This document shows positions 1 to 12,059 of a DNA stretch of 64,000 bases, one piece after another. This DNA is from Mesodorylaimus sp. YZB2_4. Taxonomy: Eukaryota; Nematoda; Enoplea; Dorylaimida; Dorylaimidae. The stretch is taken from positions 1-64,000 of the forward strand of contig JASANH010001575.1 of NCBI GenBank assembly GCA_030248295.1, in the 5' to 3' direction. The position numbers and the translations under genes were made by a program. The notes under the pieces were generated by a model, which ran no database searches, was not told the origin of the DNA, and worked only from the letters and a program-made list of their open reading frames with translations. Numbering within the stretch: position 1 is the stretch's first letter; every line of letters starts with the position of its first letter.

Positions 1-1000
1 AAACCGCTAGGCCACGAGCCTGGTGATGATAAAGACCACGTCGCCCTCACGGAACCTCAAGACGCCCACATGAGAGTGTGAGGGTAAACACTGTGGAGAG
101 CCACTACAACTTCATGTTCATGTTTTACCACATCGAAAACGCTGGTATGCCCTTCGAGGGTATAAACCAACACGTTTAGACACAAAACGATCCCACGTCC
201 TCATGATTTTTGTGAAGCGAGTTATCCTGGCAGCATTCTTTTTGCGTTTCGCCTCGATCCGCATTACTGGAGGGAGCTTTTGCACCACGGCAAAAACCCA
301 AGGTAGCCAACTAAGCTCTTCCGACCTAGTCCACGGCTGGAACATTACCCTGCCTGGTGAAACCTTAGCTGCGGACTCAGCTGATTCTAGTGCGTTTCTG
401 CTTGCTAGCCGTAAGATATTGCAAGCAATGACACACAGCATGGCCGCCTTTGTGGAAGGCCTAAGGCAAGGCATAGCTGACCACACAACGTTACTATGCA
501 ACAGAAGGCGGGATAAGTGAATTTCATCTAACAATAAGCGGTTTCAACGCTGTTTTTTGCCCCCTCCCTCGGCGCACACAGTAAGGATACGGATAGGGTA
601 TGGCTATATACTCTGAAACTGAAACTCTGGGAAGAAGAAGACAGGAGGTCTAGTAAGAAAGAGCAAGGAGGTCAATTTTAACCATCAGTGCTCTATTTGA
701 CCCTAGTATACTTCTTCGTGAAATCTTCGGCCTGTCCTAGGGCGAACCCACGCAGTCCACGACACCTCGAGCATGATTTATTCACCGACCACACAGGAGG
801 GCCGCTTAGACTCACAATCTGGAGAGCAGCTCCACGTAGCGGGTAGTTGTCTGCCTGTCACGCTGGGTGTGTAGAGGTATTGACTAACCTGGACTGGTTC
901 TTGATTTGCATTGATACTAACCTGCTGTTTTGTTCCTGTTTGTGTGTGTGCCTTTGGTGGCCCTCTCATGATCAGTCGGGAGTCGAGCCGCCCTAGTAAA
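1..1000. other. Non-coding stretch, no gene recognised
   Basis: Two overlapping open frames on opposite strands (about 120-530) resemble no protein I know and show no splice-site-bounded exon structure. A segment of roughly 130 bp near 255-385 recurs in diverged form near 19785-19930; both hold a run reading GGAGCTTTTGCACC followed by a shared CTTCCGACCTAG. This suggests an old dispersed repeat. Nothing else is supported. Confidence 0.5.
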
Positions 1001-1260
1001 AGGTTGCTTGCGTATCGCGTCCTGGGTCGCCCCTCTCTATCGCGTGGCAGGGCGGCCAGTTCACAGGTGCGCCTTTACAGGGGAGAGTTCGACTCCCGCG
1101 TGGGAGTCAAATATGTCTTCCAGCCCTCAAATGCGCTGTTTGATGCTCGGCTATGCATGAAGTATAACATGACGGAGGTTCTGGTGGTCCTGGACCCGAA
1201 TTACCTCGACCAGGAACTCAATACCAGTTACAGCCCGATGCCTGCAAACCAAACCAAGCA
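1000..1260 (+). repeat. tRNA-derived SINE-like repeat, copy 1
   Basis: This segment contains a Pol III B-box-like run (GAGTTCGACTCCCGC, about 1086-1100), followed by a tail matching the second copy at 2010-2310: TCAAATATGT, then a CAGCCCTC/TAGCCCTC block and a TGCGCTGT block. A weak A-box-like region precedes it. The shared order of blocks supports a dispersed tRNA-derived element rather than a functional tRNA, because no clean cloverleaf can be folded. Confidence 0.6.
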
Positions 1261-1734
1261 TTCGGCCTCGTGTCTGGTCCTAACCTGACCTAGGAGAGGG
1301 AGACCAGCAGCCTGAATTAGTGCACTGATAAGTGCAGTTTAGAAGCAACTTCGTCAATTGTATACGAATCAACGCTCTTCTGATTAAGTGTCGACTCGAC
1401 AACGGGGAAATAAAAATTAGTTCATGAAAACCTTTCTTTCCGTTCTTCTTAACTCCCGCAAATGATAATCGTGACCAGGCATCTCTCATGCTTGCATTTC
1501 TAATTTGTGAGTTTGTTTGTGGTGAAACGCGGATACTGTACTCATAAAATGGTCACCTGCGCTTGTAACACTTGCAAGTGCCTCAATGAAACTTGGCCCT
1601 GGAGGACATGGCGCCATGCGACAAGTCTCCTCCGCGACCGACGGACGGATGCTAGACAAGCTCAAGGGTGGTCCGCCCAGTGGCCCTGTGTGAGTCCGAA
1701 TGCTGGCTTGCATCGTCCATATATCAACAGATCC

Positions 1735-1975
1735 TCAACATGAATGCAGATGTCTGGTGGAGCTTGGGTATCACGAGTTGGGATCGCATCATGAACGAGG
1801 ACATTCGGGAGCGGCTCGGAGTAGCCCCATCAAAGAGAAAATGCTCCATTTGCGTCTGCGATGGTATGGACATATGGTCCGAAGTTTCGGGTAGCTAATA
1901 CAGCCATGCAGTTCGACCCTGTAGGCCACTGCCCCCACCCCAGGACCTGAAGATCGTCAATGCATCACTGGGACA
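1735..1975 (+). mobile_element. Decayed LINE (non-LTR retrotransposon) 3' end
   Basis: Conceptual translation gives the C-terminal signature of many LINE reverse transcriptases. One frame reads SWDRIMNEDIRERLGVAP (about 1777-1830); after a frameshift, a second frame gives LRLRWYGHMVR (about 1850-1885). These are the familiar 'R..IR..L...P...K...RLRW.GH..R' motifs. The following bases, with a CAGCCATGCAG block, recur near 2200-2260, where the frame also fits a LINE tail (AMQVDPAGP). Stops and frame changes show it is dead. It may have supplied the 3' end shared with the neighbouring SINE copies. Confidence 0.65.
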
Positions 1976-2004
1976 GTCCCACCTGGAGACACCTTTGCCG
2001 ATGG

Positions 2005-2320
2005 ACCGGGTCGTGGCCTAGTAGTGGGTAAAGGCGTCTTCCTCTTACGCTAAGTGGGTGCGCACTCACAGGGAAGGGTTCGACTCCCGCCTTGGTCAAA
2101 AGTTTTGTCAAATATGTGTTCCTTAGCCCTCGAGTGCGCTGTGGGGTGCTTGGCTGCGGATAAGGTACGACATGGCATGACATAGACACACGGTCCAAAG
2201 TGCCGGGTAGCAAACAATAAGACAGCCATGCAGGTCGATCCTGCAGGCCCCTTAAGGTCGACCAGAAACGGTCCATGGACAGAATCATCCCATTCGAACC
2301 ATTCCTGAAGAGTGGGAACA
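2005..2320 (+). repeat. tRNA-derived SINE-like repeat, copy 2, with LINE-like tail
   Basis: A good Pol III A box (TGGCCTAGTAGTGGG, about 2013-2027) lies some 60 nt before a good B box (GGGTTCGACTCCC, about 2086-2098), the spacing of a tRNA gene. The downstream part matches copy 1 (TCAAATATGTGTTCC, then the CCTCGAGTGCGCTGT block). It ends in sequence shared with the LINE fragment (CAGCCATGCAGGTCGATCC). This arrangement is typical of a tRNA-headed SINE carrying a LINE tail. Confidence 0.7.
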
Positions 2321-2329
2321 CGTCAGGAT

Positions 2330-5300
2330 GAAGTAGATCTGTAAACCTCCTTCCGTAGTGAATCCTGGTTTTCCCTGTCTTTTCATAGGAATAAAATTAC
2401 AAAAAACACTGCTTTGCTTGTATGTGGATAAAAGAGTCCAACAATACTTTTAAATTTTGATATTAATTTTGATATTAATTTTACTTATAGTTTTTATTCA
2501 GCCAGTCCCGACACATATTTTTGAGTGGCCTGCCATAACACAAATAGCAATACCCGTGCGTTTACACAGTGTAGGCGTATACGCCGACTCTGGAGCTATT
2601 CCGCATACCAAGGACATTTTTATTCCCAGTGGACTCGGCATCACACTCGGCACACACCTTCCTAACACAAGTGTGAGTAAGATGACTTTCAAAAAATTTG
2701 GCGGGAAACGCATTTTAAATAAACGGAAATGACGTAAAATTACATCATTTTCGCGTCACCATCTACAGTAGGTATGCACACTTTTGAAACATGCATTCTA
2801 TCCTTTTATTGGCACTTTGCTTGCGCTTTTACCAGCACTACCGTCCAGCTATATTTGCAGAGTAAGCTCGCTTTCACGCTACATTTACGTTTTTCTTGTA
2901 ATCGAGGCCATGCTAGCATATTTACACAAGCTCATCCGTGTCGGACATTGATTGTTGTATTCCCCCCAGCCAATATGGACGAGACAGCTGCCGTCCCTGA
3001 AATAGATCCGTTCATGGACGTTTTCCCAAACGTGTGAAATATCCTGCGCCGAGCATGGAGCTGAGACGAGTGGCACAAGAAGCTTGCGCTTTTTAACGAG
3101 ATCCTTCGACGACGTTCCGAACGTACGCCCCAGCTTTGTATCGGTTTGAACAGATCGCTTTACACGCTTGGCTTAACATGAGCAGTACGCCTTTTGTCAA
3201 TTCACAGGTGATGTACCTGGCCCGGGGGGGGGGGGGGGGGCGCGGAGCCAGATTTGAAAAGCGAAAAGCGGCTATGATCATTTTCTGCGGCTGTGTTCAA
3301 TATGAGTCAGGCACACTGGTTTTCAGCATGATTTTTCCAAAAACATTACAGTAACCAAACTCCGCAGGGTAGTTTGAATTTTTTCGCCAGGTGATCCCGG
3401 ATTTCACACGCTCGAAAAAGACCATAGCCATAATCTAGGCATTCATTCGTCGCCGTTGGTCACGTGCCGAGGGTGGGCGCCCCGCAGCGTCGTGCTCGAA
3501 TAGGCGTGAGGCATTACCGTAATCCATCTAATCCACGCCCAATGGAACCGATTCGCTCGGACTGCAATAACTGTTAGGCCAGGCAGGTGCTAGCATTTTC
3601 ATTTCCACATATGCGAGTGGCGTTGTATTGAAGACGCGTCTTGATTTCATGTCGCCTATTCAAAGAAAACGGGCCAACGATTGCATGGCTAGGGTACACA
3701 ACGAATGGCCCCGAATGGCCATTGCCTCGAATGACCGTCACTAAAAGCTCCTGACGCAATGCCAATGCGCGAATGGAAGGTGCGATTTTTCGCACCCTAA
3801 CCGCGTTTTTCTTTCCTGTTCTGTCGATCAGTCCTCTTTGCTTGTTCCAGCATGTACCCGGTTCGAACTGCGACCCCCTTGCTCGTGATTATGGCTGTAA
3901 TCGACAGTGTATCCATTTCCTACCTGACTCACTCGTGTCCAAACATTTGTCATTGTCAGCAACGTTCATTCTACTATTTTCTAGATAATTTTTAGCGAGG
4001 GTTCCAAAGATGAAGTTTATTTTCACGCTATTCTGCGTTTTATGCCTGAAAATATGCGTAAAGAGGAAATGTCAGGAAGTTTCTGGTGTTCTTCTTTTTT
4101 CGTCTTTTATCAAACTAATGTATAAAATGCGAGACGAGTTACTTCTCGGGCACTCGGGACTCGTCGCGCGAGGTGGGTGGGTATGGGCTTTATGAAAAGA
4201 TATGAAAGGATTATGTTCACGCTTTGTGGGTCCGAATGGGGGCACGTGTCTGCCTAAGATCACATCAATTCTAGAAGACCACCGACTCGACTAGATGACC
4301 ACTTTGTTTATCCTGACCCCTCTAACTTGCTATTAATTTCCGTCTACTCGTCTCCGGCACTCATCTTCTTACTTTAGCTTACTGGAGGTAGAATTTAGAT
4401 TTTGGCTCGGTTCAGCACTGTATGACGTGTTGGAATATTTGGTCGTATCCGTACGTCAAGCGCGTGATGCTTGTGTAGGATAGGATGATCGGGGCGCAGG
4501 ATGCTTGTACCTGCTTCCTCATCTTTACGGGCTTGTTGTCTAGAATTAAGCTTACATACTTCTCGTCGTGCCACTCCCAGTGGAAGAAGGACTCTGATGA
4601 TCGTATGTTTGTCGAACGACGATGGTGTCGGCTGATCGATTAGCGACAAGTCTTCCAAGTACACGAGTCCATGCCTTGCTCATGCTCAAACCATGTCGCG
4701 AGATGCCCAGCTTGTGTCTGGCTTCTTGCGATGGGGTGGCTTTCCGACAGCATTTTCTCCCAAAGAGGAATGGTATTTCTGAATGGGGTAAATTTGAGGA
4801 CAGTAGCTTTGAAAAGAGTGGATTCGGCAAGCCTCTTGCTCAAAAATGGATGAATTTTGAGAAAAATTTGTCAAAAAAGCTTTGACGCTATCCAGCAAGG
4901 AAGGGCGAATGCGATACAGAATGGATCATCTGATAAAAGTCATCGGAGAATTTTCCATTCTTGACATGATTTTCTAAAGCGAAATTTTCGTTTTGGAGTG
5001 CGAACATTTTAGAAATTGGAATTTTTTGTGCGAGAAATGCTGCAAGGCTTAGAAAAGGAAGAGCGACACTGGGAACCAGCGATTGAGGATGTCTTGGCTC
5101 ACTTTGTCCTCTCGAGACTCACTTATCAACGATGTCACGAGCTGGTGTGTAGCGGATGTGCCTAGTGCGAACAGAGTTCACCCAGCCGATACGGCCTGGA
5201 GGACGGAGAAGTATATCAGGCGTATAATCTGCGGGAATAATGTTCACGGAGACTAAATCCCTTAATCTTTCATCGGACTGTGAGAACGCGTTGTACACAA

Positions 5301-5535
5301 CCTATTCTCTTATTGAAAACGGTCGAAGCGTATCAAAAACGGGTTTGAATCAAGCGTTTATACACGAAATGTTTTTGGAAAGGTGATGAGTGCATTTTAT
5401 TAGTGCCTACCTAATATATGCACTGGACACTCGTCTTTGCTATCCGTTTCGAGTAACCGTTGACTCTATCCATTATACTCTACGCGCCACCCACCGAGCG
5501 ATATAGTGCTTTTTAAAACTTGTGCTACGTTTAGA
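2330..5535. other. Long intergenic stretch upstream of LHX2/9
   Basis: I see no convincing exon here. Open frames are short, lack recognisable domains and are not bounded by paired splice sites. A run of 17 consecutive G occurs at 3224-3240. The last few hundred bases before 5536 should include the promoter and 5' UTR of the LIM-homeobox gene, but I could not identify a TATA box or initiator with confidence. Confidence 0.4.
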
Positions 5536-8500
5536 ATGTATTTGCCGGTCGACGTAGTCCTGGACGAACCACCTGTGGCCGTGCTGGTCGAGGAGGATCG
5601 GAGTGTGAATAGTGGCAGCAACTCGCAACATTTACAACACCAACATCCGCCTCCAAATTACCAGCAACAACATCCGCACCAAGACCTACACCATCCACAC
5701 CCGTCCGGCGATCAATACACCATACAACACCAGCCGACATACTTTCTCCAATCCTTCCCTCAAGCTCAAAACCGACAGTTCTCCACACTGGCCTCCTTAC
5801 AATCGGCAGACCATATTTTCCAACACAATCCATGCGAATATGAACAAGAGAAGAAACAAGCGCACCAACTAGTGGCCCCGTGCGCCGATTGCCATCATCC
5901 GATCAAAGATCGGTTCTATCTTCTGGTCGCTGAACGATGCTGGCACGTCGATTGTCTTCGATGCTGCATTTGTAAAGCCAAATTGGAATCGCAACTGACC
6001 TGCTTTTCGAGAGAAGGACTCATTTATTGCAAAGATGACTATTATCAGTAAGTTATGGCCTTATCACCCTTATCAGTCAACCTTATCAGAGCTCTTAGAA
6101 TGGTGGTGCTCATGTTTGTGTGAGTCTCCGGCTTATCAGTGCTGATTCTCACTTTTGACACTCATGTACAGGACGAGCTGCGCAGTACGATTTTGGTTTC
6201 TTGAACCGCTCGACTGATGTATGCGTTCTGATATTTAGTCGGCTGCCTGAGGATAATGATGAAGCTGCTTCGCCAGTCGGTTCCATTTTAGCCTTATCAT
6301 TGATGCAAAGGCTTTCTCACGTGCCTGATAAGAGTATCCATCTCGCAGACTCTCGCTTATCCTTATTAGCTTATCACTCAAATACTGACGCAGGTTAGAT
6401 ATAAGCAAGAGTAGCTTACATATATGGCTTCTGTCGCCTAACACAGACACCTTGCCTTATCACCATTTGGTTTAGCCTGAAAGTCAAATGCTGACGGATG
6501 CTAGATATAAGCAAGAGTCGGAGAGACATATGGATTCTTGCTTATCACTGTAAGTGTAGCTTATCAGTCAAATACTGACATGTGTTGTAGGCGTTTCTGC
6601 AAACGTTGCGCTCGATGCAATCGCATACTTTCACCGAAGGAGCTTGTGATGCGAGCCAAAGAATTTATCTTCCATCTTCACTGTTTCAATTGCGTCGTGT
6701 GCGCCAGTGCACTGCAGCCCGGCGATTACTTCGCTTTGGCTCCGAGTGGCCTGCTTTATTGCCAGCACCACTACGAACCCTTGTTCTACGGCAGTGGCAC
6801 TGTCCCCGTCGTGCCTCCCATCGGCTCGCCAACTGGCTCCGACATTGATATTCCAGCTGCTAGAAATCTAGCTTTGGGCGGCGGTATGGCATCGTCGCCG
6901 AGTAAGAATTCGTGTGGCGACGGAATTGAAGGCGGCGGTTCTGCTGGAAGAGGCGGAGCCAAAGGACAAAAGGGCAGACCTAAAAAGAGGAAATCGCTAG
7001 CTGCTGATTTGGAATCTGCATGTTTAAGTAAGTCGGCCTGGAACTCTTGTGTAATCAGTGTTTTCCTGTTAGCCGTGCGGTTCACTATAGCGTATGGTTT
7101 CCAAGATTAGGACGATGTTGTTTGAGAGCGAATACATTATCTGGGTTCATTCAAAATGTCGCTGCTGTAGGGTTTCGCTGATCAGAGAACATGTCTGCAT
7201 GAGGAGAACACGGCTAACGTGAAAACACAGGTTACCCAAGACAAGTAGTATTGGCTATCGTGTCCGAAGCGCCCATAGACACTCACCATGCTCCCACGTC
7301 CCCCTTTGTTGCCTTTCTCGAACATGACTCCTACGTTTACTTTCTCGTTCAAATTTCTAATTTGGCTCATTCTTTGCAAAACATGGCCGTCAACACTTAC
7401 TGTAGGGCCATTGGATTTCCTCTTCTCTGTATGTGTGTACATGTATTTGGAAGAGAATCGTGCTATGCGAGGGGATTGAATTTAATGAGCATCTTTGGGG
7501 CGCTTATTAGGCCTTTCCCTGGCTGGTCTCCTTTTATAGACATCTTCATTTTTCATATTTCGCCCTCTGTGATTCCCTTTTCGTATCCTATTATGACACA
7601 AGAAACTTTCACAGCGGGCCTCGCCCAGGTTTTAATTGATTCCAATTATGGTCACCCTTAAGCGGTGACAGTAAGACAGTTGTGTCTAGCGAGGCCACTA
7701 GTCAAGTGGTGGCTGGCGGGAGATGCAATTATCACTACTTTTATTATTGCACGTGTGTGCATCGCTAATGAACGTTTTCTAGCGTCCCGCGGATTAGACT
7801 CTCTACCAAGCTGCCATTTCAAGACATATGGCATAGATCATAAAATAGCGCTTTCCCTGCACATGTGTCAATAAACAGGCGGCTCGTAAAATCTTGCGCG
7901 TATAATTGTCTTGATCGTAAAAATAGCACATTGCCTAATGACGAGGTGTCTGAATTCAGTGCGATGGGGCTGGTACTAAACTAGACTCAAGGAGGGACCG
8001 ATTCATGGACAGAGTGGGAATGCGTGGGGGGGGGCTGCTCATTTTTATACCGTTAAAGGCATGTCGAAATTGTGAAGAGTGCCCAAGTTGGGGCTGGTAT
8101 TAGACGAGACCGAAGGAGGGGACTGATTCATGGGCAGAATAGAGCGTATGTCAGAGTGTGGGGGAGGGCAGTCGTTGACCCATTGGTTAGAGGCATGTCG
8201 ACATTTGATGCAATGTTCTCACTTCAACTTCTTCTGTCGCCTGGGTGTCCAGTGTTGCTATCGCGGATGAAGCCAAATTTTGACCAAACAACTTGTTGCC
8301 CCTCGTGCCAGCCGGGGTTGTCACGTAGGCATTCATGTGACCATGTTTATAGGCTCCCAATCGGACATGTCGCTGGTCGGTCATCAATCGCATTTGCATC
8401 CGCCTTCTGCACGTGACCAACATCCGGCCATGATGACGGGTGTCGGGGGTGCCAACTTACTCATGACGTCAAGGACTCCGGTGTGCCAAGTGGGCAGTAG

Positions 8501-10290
8501 TGGTATGATCCAGTCGGGACGTTCATCTCCGTCCAGCGGGGCTGGCTCGTCGTCCGTACACAGCCAGCCGTCGCAACAGGCACGATCGAAACGAATGAGG
8601 ACCTCCTTCAAACATCATCAGCTAAGAACTATGAAAGCCTATTTTACATTGAACCATAATCCAGATGCCAAAGACTTGAAACAATTGGCGCAAAAAACTG
8701 GATTGACCAAGAGAGTTTTACAAGTTTGGGTAAGACTTTATATCTTTATCTGATAGTCATAAGACACCATTCTGTCCTTATCAATATGTACTGAAAGCGA
8801 GTACATATCCCTCGTCCGTCAGTGCGTACTGATAAGAGTGAACATCACCCTTTCGATGTGTACTGAGAAGACGTAGACGTCATCTCTTATCAGTTCGCAC
8901 TGATGATAAGGAGACACATCTTTGTTAGTGTGTACTGATACTTGATAAGCGTACACATCCTTGCCCGTGCACACTGATGAGCACGCACCTATCAATTCGA
9001 TGTGTACTGATAAGGCATGGACATCATCCTTATCGGTGCGCACTGGTAAGGCGCACACATTTTTGTTTGTGTGTACTGATGTGGATGTGTACATCATTGA
9101 GAAGCTTACACATCCTTACCAGTGCGAACTGATCGTCCGACAAACATCAATTCACTCTACGCTGATAAGCGTACACACATCGATTCGATGTGTGCTACTG
9201 ATAAGGCGTGGCGCATCATTCTTTATCACTGCGCACTGATAAAGCATACACAATGTCGTCAATTTGTACTCACGCGGATACGCTTATCATTGGTAAGCGT
9301 GATCATTGATACCAGTGCGCACTGATAAGCGTGCGCCGATCAATTAACTGTGCACTGATAAACATGCACACATCTATTCGCTCTACACTGATAAGGGGTA
9401 GAAGTCATCTCTTATCAGTGCGCGCCGATAAGGTGCACTAATTGTCGTCAGTGTTTACTGATGCGGATGTATGCATCATTGATAACCCTACACGTCCTTG
9501 CCAGTGCACACTGATAAGCCACACACATCAATTCACTCTACACTGGTAAGCGTGCACAATCGCTTCACTGTGCCTATAACAAGCGCCTTATCAGTGACCA
9601 CTGTTCCACCACTTGCCGCTGATAAGGAGACATCTTCAGCTGGACTGATAAGAACTTTAAAATCTTAAATCCTTGCCATCTCGATCAAACTGAAGTCAAG
9701 TTTGCTACTAAAAAGTGTTTGATTCGAAGTGATAACCACTGATAAGCTTATCACCACTTTCTTTTCAGTTTCAAAATGCTCGAGCCAAATATCGTCGTTC
9801 ATTGCAAGTCAAGCAGCAAATGCAAGACGGCCAGCATGCATCTAAATCGCCAGGCCCGACCAATACATCGCAAGGAGCAGGATCGCCGTCCGATGTGGGC
9901 GAGAACACAGCATTTGCCACAGATCAAGAAGACCACTCGATCGAAGCTGAGGGGCTGGTCAATGATTTAGTAGGTAGTCGTCGGCAGTCCACAGATTCGT
10001 CGAATGCTAGCAGTGATTACTCGCACCACAGTGGTGAACACGGTGAAAATTTTGGATCGTTATCGAAACAACGCGCTAAACGTGGCGCATCGCCCACTGG
10101 CTCGCGCTCATCAGTTGTAGCGTCCACTGCAGGTGGGACGGAGCGTAATTGTTTTCCAAATAACCTACAATCCCACGATGACATAAGGCAGTTACAAAAA
10201 TTTCGTGATCAGCAATCGATTAGCGAAGATGATTCGGCGTCGAGAAGTCTAGCTGATTATTTTCAACAGTGTCAGAGTGGATTGTTGTAG
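5536..10290 (+). CDS. LHX2/9 (ap): LIM-homeodomain transcription factor, LHX2/LHX9 (apterous) family
   Basis: Four exons: 5536-6047, 6591-7027, 8353-8729 and 9769-10290 (615 codons plus stop); all phases match. The protein has a His/Gln-rich N-terminus (Q/H runs at residues 30-75), LIM domain 1 from about residue 116 (CADCHHPIKDRFYLL), LIM domain 2 (CARCNRILSPKELVMRAKE) and a homeodomain at about 395-454. The homeodomain holds KRMRTSFKHHQLRTMKAYF, NHNPDAKDLKQLAQKTGL and, across the exon 3/4 junction, WFQNARAK. These are diagnostic for LHX2/LHX9/apterous, nuclear DNA-binding regulators of neuron and appendage fate. The start is the first ATG, at 5536, after which the frame is open into LIM1. 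The C-terminal 150 residues are Ser-rich and not conserved. At 615 residues it is longer than vertebrate LHX2/9 (about 400). Confidence 0.95.
6048..6590 (+). repeat. LHX2/9 intron 1 with CTTATCA-rich duplicated segments
   Basis: This GT-AG intron contains many TTATCA/TGATAA words. Two diverged copies of a segment are visible: one near 6365-6460 and one near 6490-6580. Both have TAGATATAAGCAAGAGT and a CAAATACTGAC or CAAATGCTGAC block. No coding sequence is present. Confidence 0.6.
7028..8352 (+). repeat. LHX2/9 intron 2 with a tandem duplication
   Basis: In this 1.3-kb intron, two adjacent diverged copies of a segment of about 120 bp lie at roughly 7968-8075 and 8088-8215. Shared blocks are TGGGGCTGGTA, a GGAGGGACCGATTCATGG or GGAGGGGACTGATTCATGG block, and GGCATGTCGA. 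Open frames within the intron look like chance frames. The acceptor at 8351-8352 restores an AGC Ser codon across the junction. Confidence 0.6.
8730..9768 (+). repeat. LHX2/9 intron 3: dense array of ACTGATAAG motifs
   Basis: Most of this intron (about 8760-9760) is a degenerate array in which ACTGATAAG or its complement recurs more than a dozen times, at irregular spacing of roughly 25-50 nt. The motif is usually followed by a variable GCGTACACATC-like stretch. The core TGATAA is also the extended binding site of GATA transcription factors, and CTGAT resembles a branch-point consensus. The array is non-coding and lies between the two halves of the homeodomain. Confidence 0.75.
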
Positions 10291-10479
10291 TGACCTGTAC
10301 TCCCCCTTCTCCCTTCTCGTAATGTGCATTTTATCTTTGTTAGAACAAAGTTCTAGTCGTCATCAGTAATGATAGGACTGATGATGTCGTGGTGTATGTT
10401 TATGTATGGCAATACCAAATACAATGTTATGCATATTGCTGTACATTGGCAGGTCCAAGCATTGTTACCCATTTTACTT

Positions 10480-10835
10480 CACCTTTGCCTCCACACAAGA
10501 TGATGTTGAGTTTCTTCATACTTCACTGGGTTTAAACACGTCAATATAATGCACCTACCACACTAATCAGTAGAGCGCAAAAAATTTAAGTTTCCCGCTT
10601 TAAAGAGGTACGTGCACGAAAAGCCTGCTAGCAGCGGGGCAATGCAGGCAGATCTAAACTTTTCCGTGAAGACCCATAGCATTTCACCTTTTCCTCTATA
10701 CAAGATGAAGTTGAGTTTCTTCACAATTCACTGGGTGTAAAAACGCAATTATAATTTACCGACTGCGCCAGCCATTTTAAATTTCCCGCCAGAAAAGGTG
10801 CGTGCAAAAATGTCTGCTAGAAGCGCGAATAAACT
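10480..10835 (+). repeat. Direct repeat pair of about 160 bp
   Basis: The segments near 10475-10635 and 10675-10825 are diverged direct copies. Both contain an ACAAGATGA-type block, GTTGAGTTTCTTCA, a TTCACTGGG block, a TTTCCCGC block, GGTACGTGCA or GGTGCGTGCA, and CTGCTAG. They lie between the LHX2/9 stop codon and the Mutator-like element. I see no coding potential. Confidence 0.65.
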
Positions 10836-10866
10836 TGCGATTTGGGATTGGAAAGGATTGAAAATT

Positions 10867-12014
10867 GGGAGGGGCTAATCGCAGGAACAGGAACAGGAAC
10901 GATCCTGCGCGCAGAAACGGGGTCTAAAAGCAGGAACAGGAACGGAATGGCAGCCCATTGATGCTCAGGTACAGTTTACTTTTACGCAGGCTGGCGCTAA
11001 TTACGAAAAATCTGATTGTTCTTGATTGAAACAGTAGGAGATGATTGATGGTCAGGTACAATAAGATTCGATACGAGCTGGCGGCAATTACGAAAACGTT
11101 GAGTTACTAGACCAAAAAAGACAAGATCGCAATCAAAAAGCGTATCATTTACTTCTGGGGCGTGAAACCTACAATCACAGCAGCTTTCCGCGACCCACAG
11201 AACTACAGCAATCATCATTACGATGGTCCATTGATAAAATACTCATCACTTTTGCTGTTTGGTCTCCAAGATAGGTTACCTTACGATTAGGCTGATATTT
11301 GGCTTATGTTTAGTCTGGTGTAAGGTTAGGTTTATGCTGATATGCTGGAATAAGGCTTAAGCTAGCCTTATTCCAGCTTTTTCCTAAGAACCAAACGGCA
11401 AAAACGCCTAATCCTCTACATAGGTCATATATTAAACTGATCTACCTGAGCTTAGGTAGCTGGCTCATACTGTGGGCCAGAAATGTGTAGGTAACTAATT
11501 GGAAGCTTATAGCGTACAGACGTAGAGATTTATACAGTATACATCAGGGTTTGAGGGTATTCATTCACTGGTACACTTCCAGTGCGTATGTGTAGACTGC
11601 CGGGTATTTCTAGTCATTCAGGATGACGATATCATGGCAGAATGCTTCATCGTCGATGCTGTTGTTCTTTGAGTTCAGAACTCTTTTTTCTTGTTGCAGT
11701 TTCAAAATTGGACTAAAACTTATTATGGCGGACCCGTCCGTTTACATATAGTACTTTAAAGTCCACGTCCCTTCCTCGATATCAGTCTCAATCATTTTGT
11801 TTCTAGCTTACATCAAAATACACAGCGAAATAACATTACAATCCACAGGATTCGATTTAAATACTTTTCATAATACGCGCCAATTCGAGTAAAAGCAGAC
11901 TGTACCTGAGCATCAATGGGCTGCTGCTCTCGTTCCTGTTTCTGCTTTTAGACCCCGTTCCTGCGCGCAGGATCGTTCCTGGTCCTGTTCCTGTTCCTGC
12001 GATTAGCCCCTCCC
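10867..12014. mobile_element. Mutator-like non-autonomous DNA transposon with 9-bp target duplication
   Basis: The ends are inverted copies of each other over about 125 bp, beginning GGGAGGGGCTAATCGCAGG at 10867 and ending in its complement at 12014. The arms hold AGGAAC repeats and a GATCCTGCGCGCAG block. The element is flanked on both sides by TTGAAAATT (10858-10866 and 12015-12023). Long terminal inverted repeats with a 9-bp duplication are the hallmark of the Mutator superfamily. No transposase frame is present, so it is non-autonomous. It ends 46 nt before the RRP4 start codon. Confidence 0.85.
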
Positions 12015-12059
12015 TTGAAAATTTTTAGGCAGGTTTTTCAGTTCACTCATTAATTAATC

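Noticed and set aside
118..534. Overlapping 138- and 105-residue frames on opposite strands
   Set aside because: No homology, no splice structure, and part of the region is a dispersed repeat.
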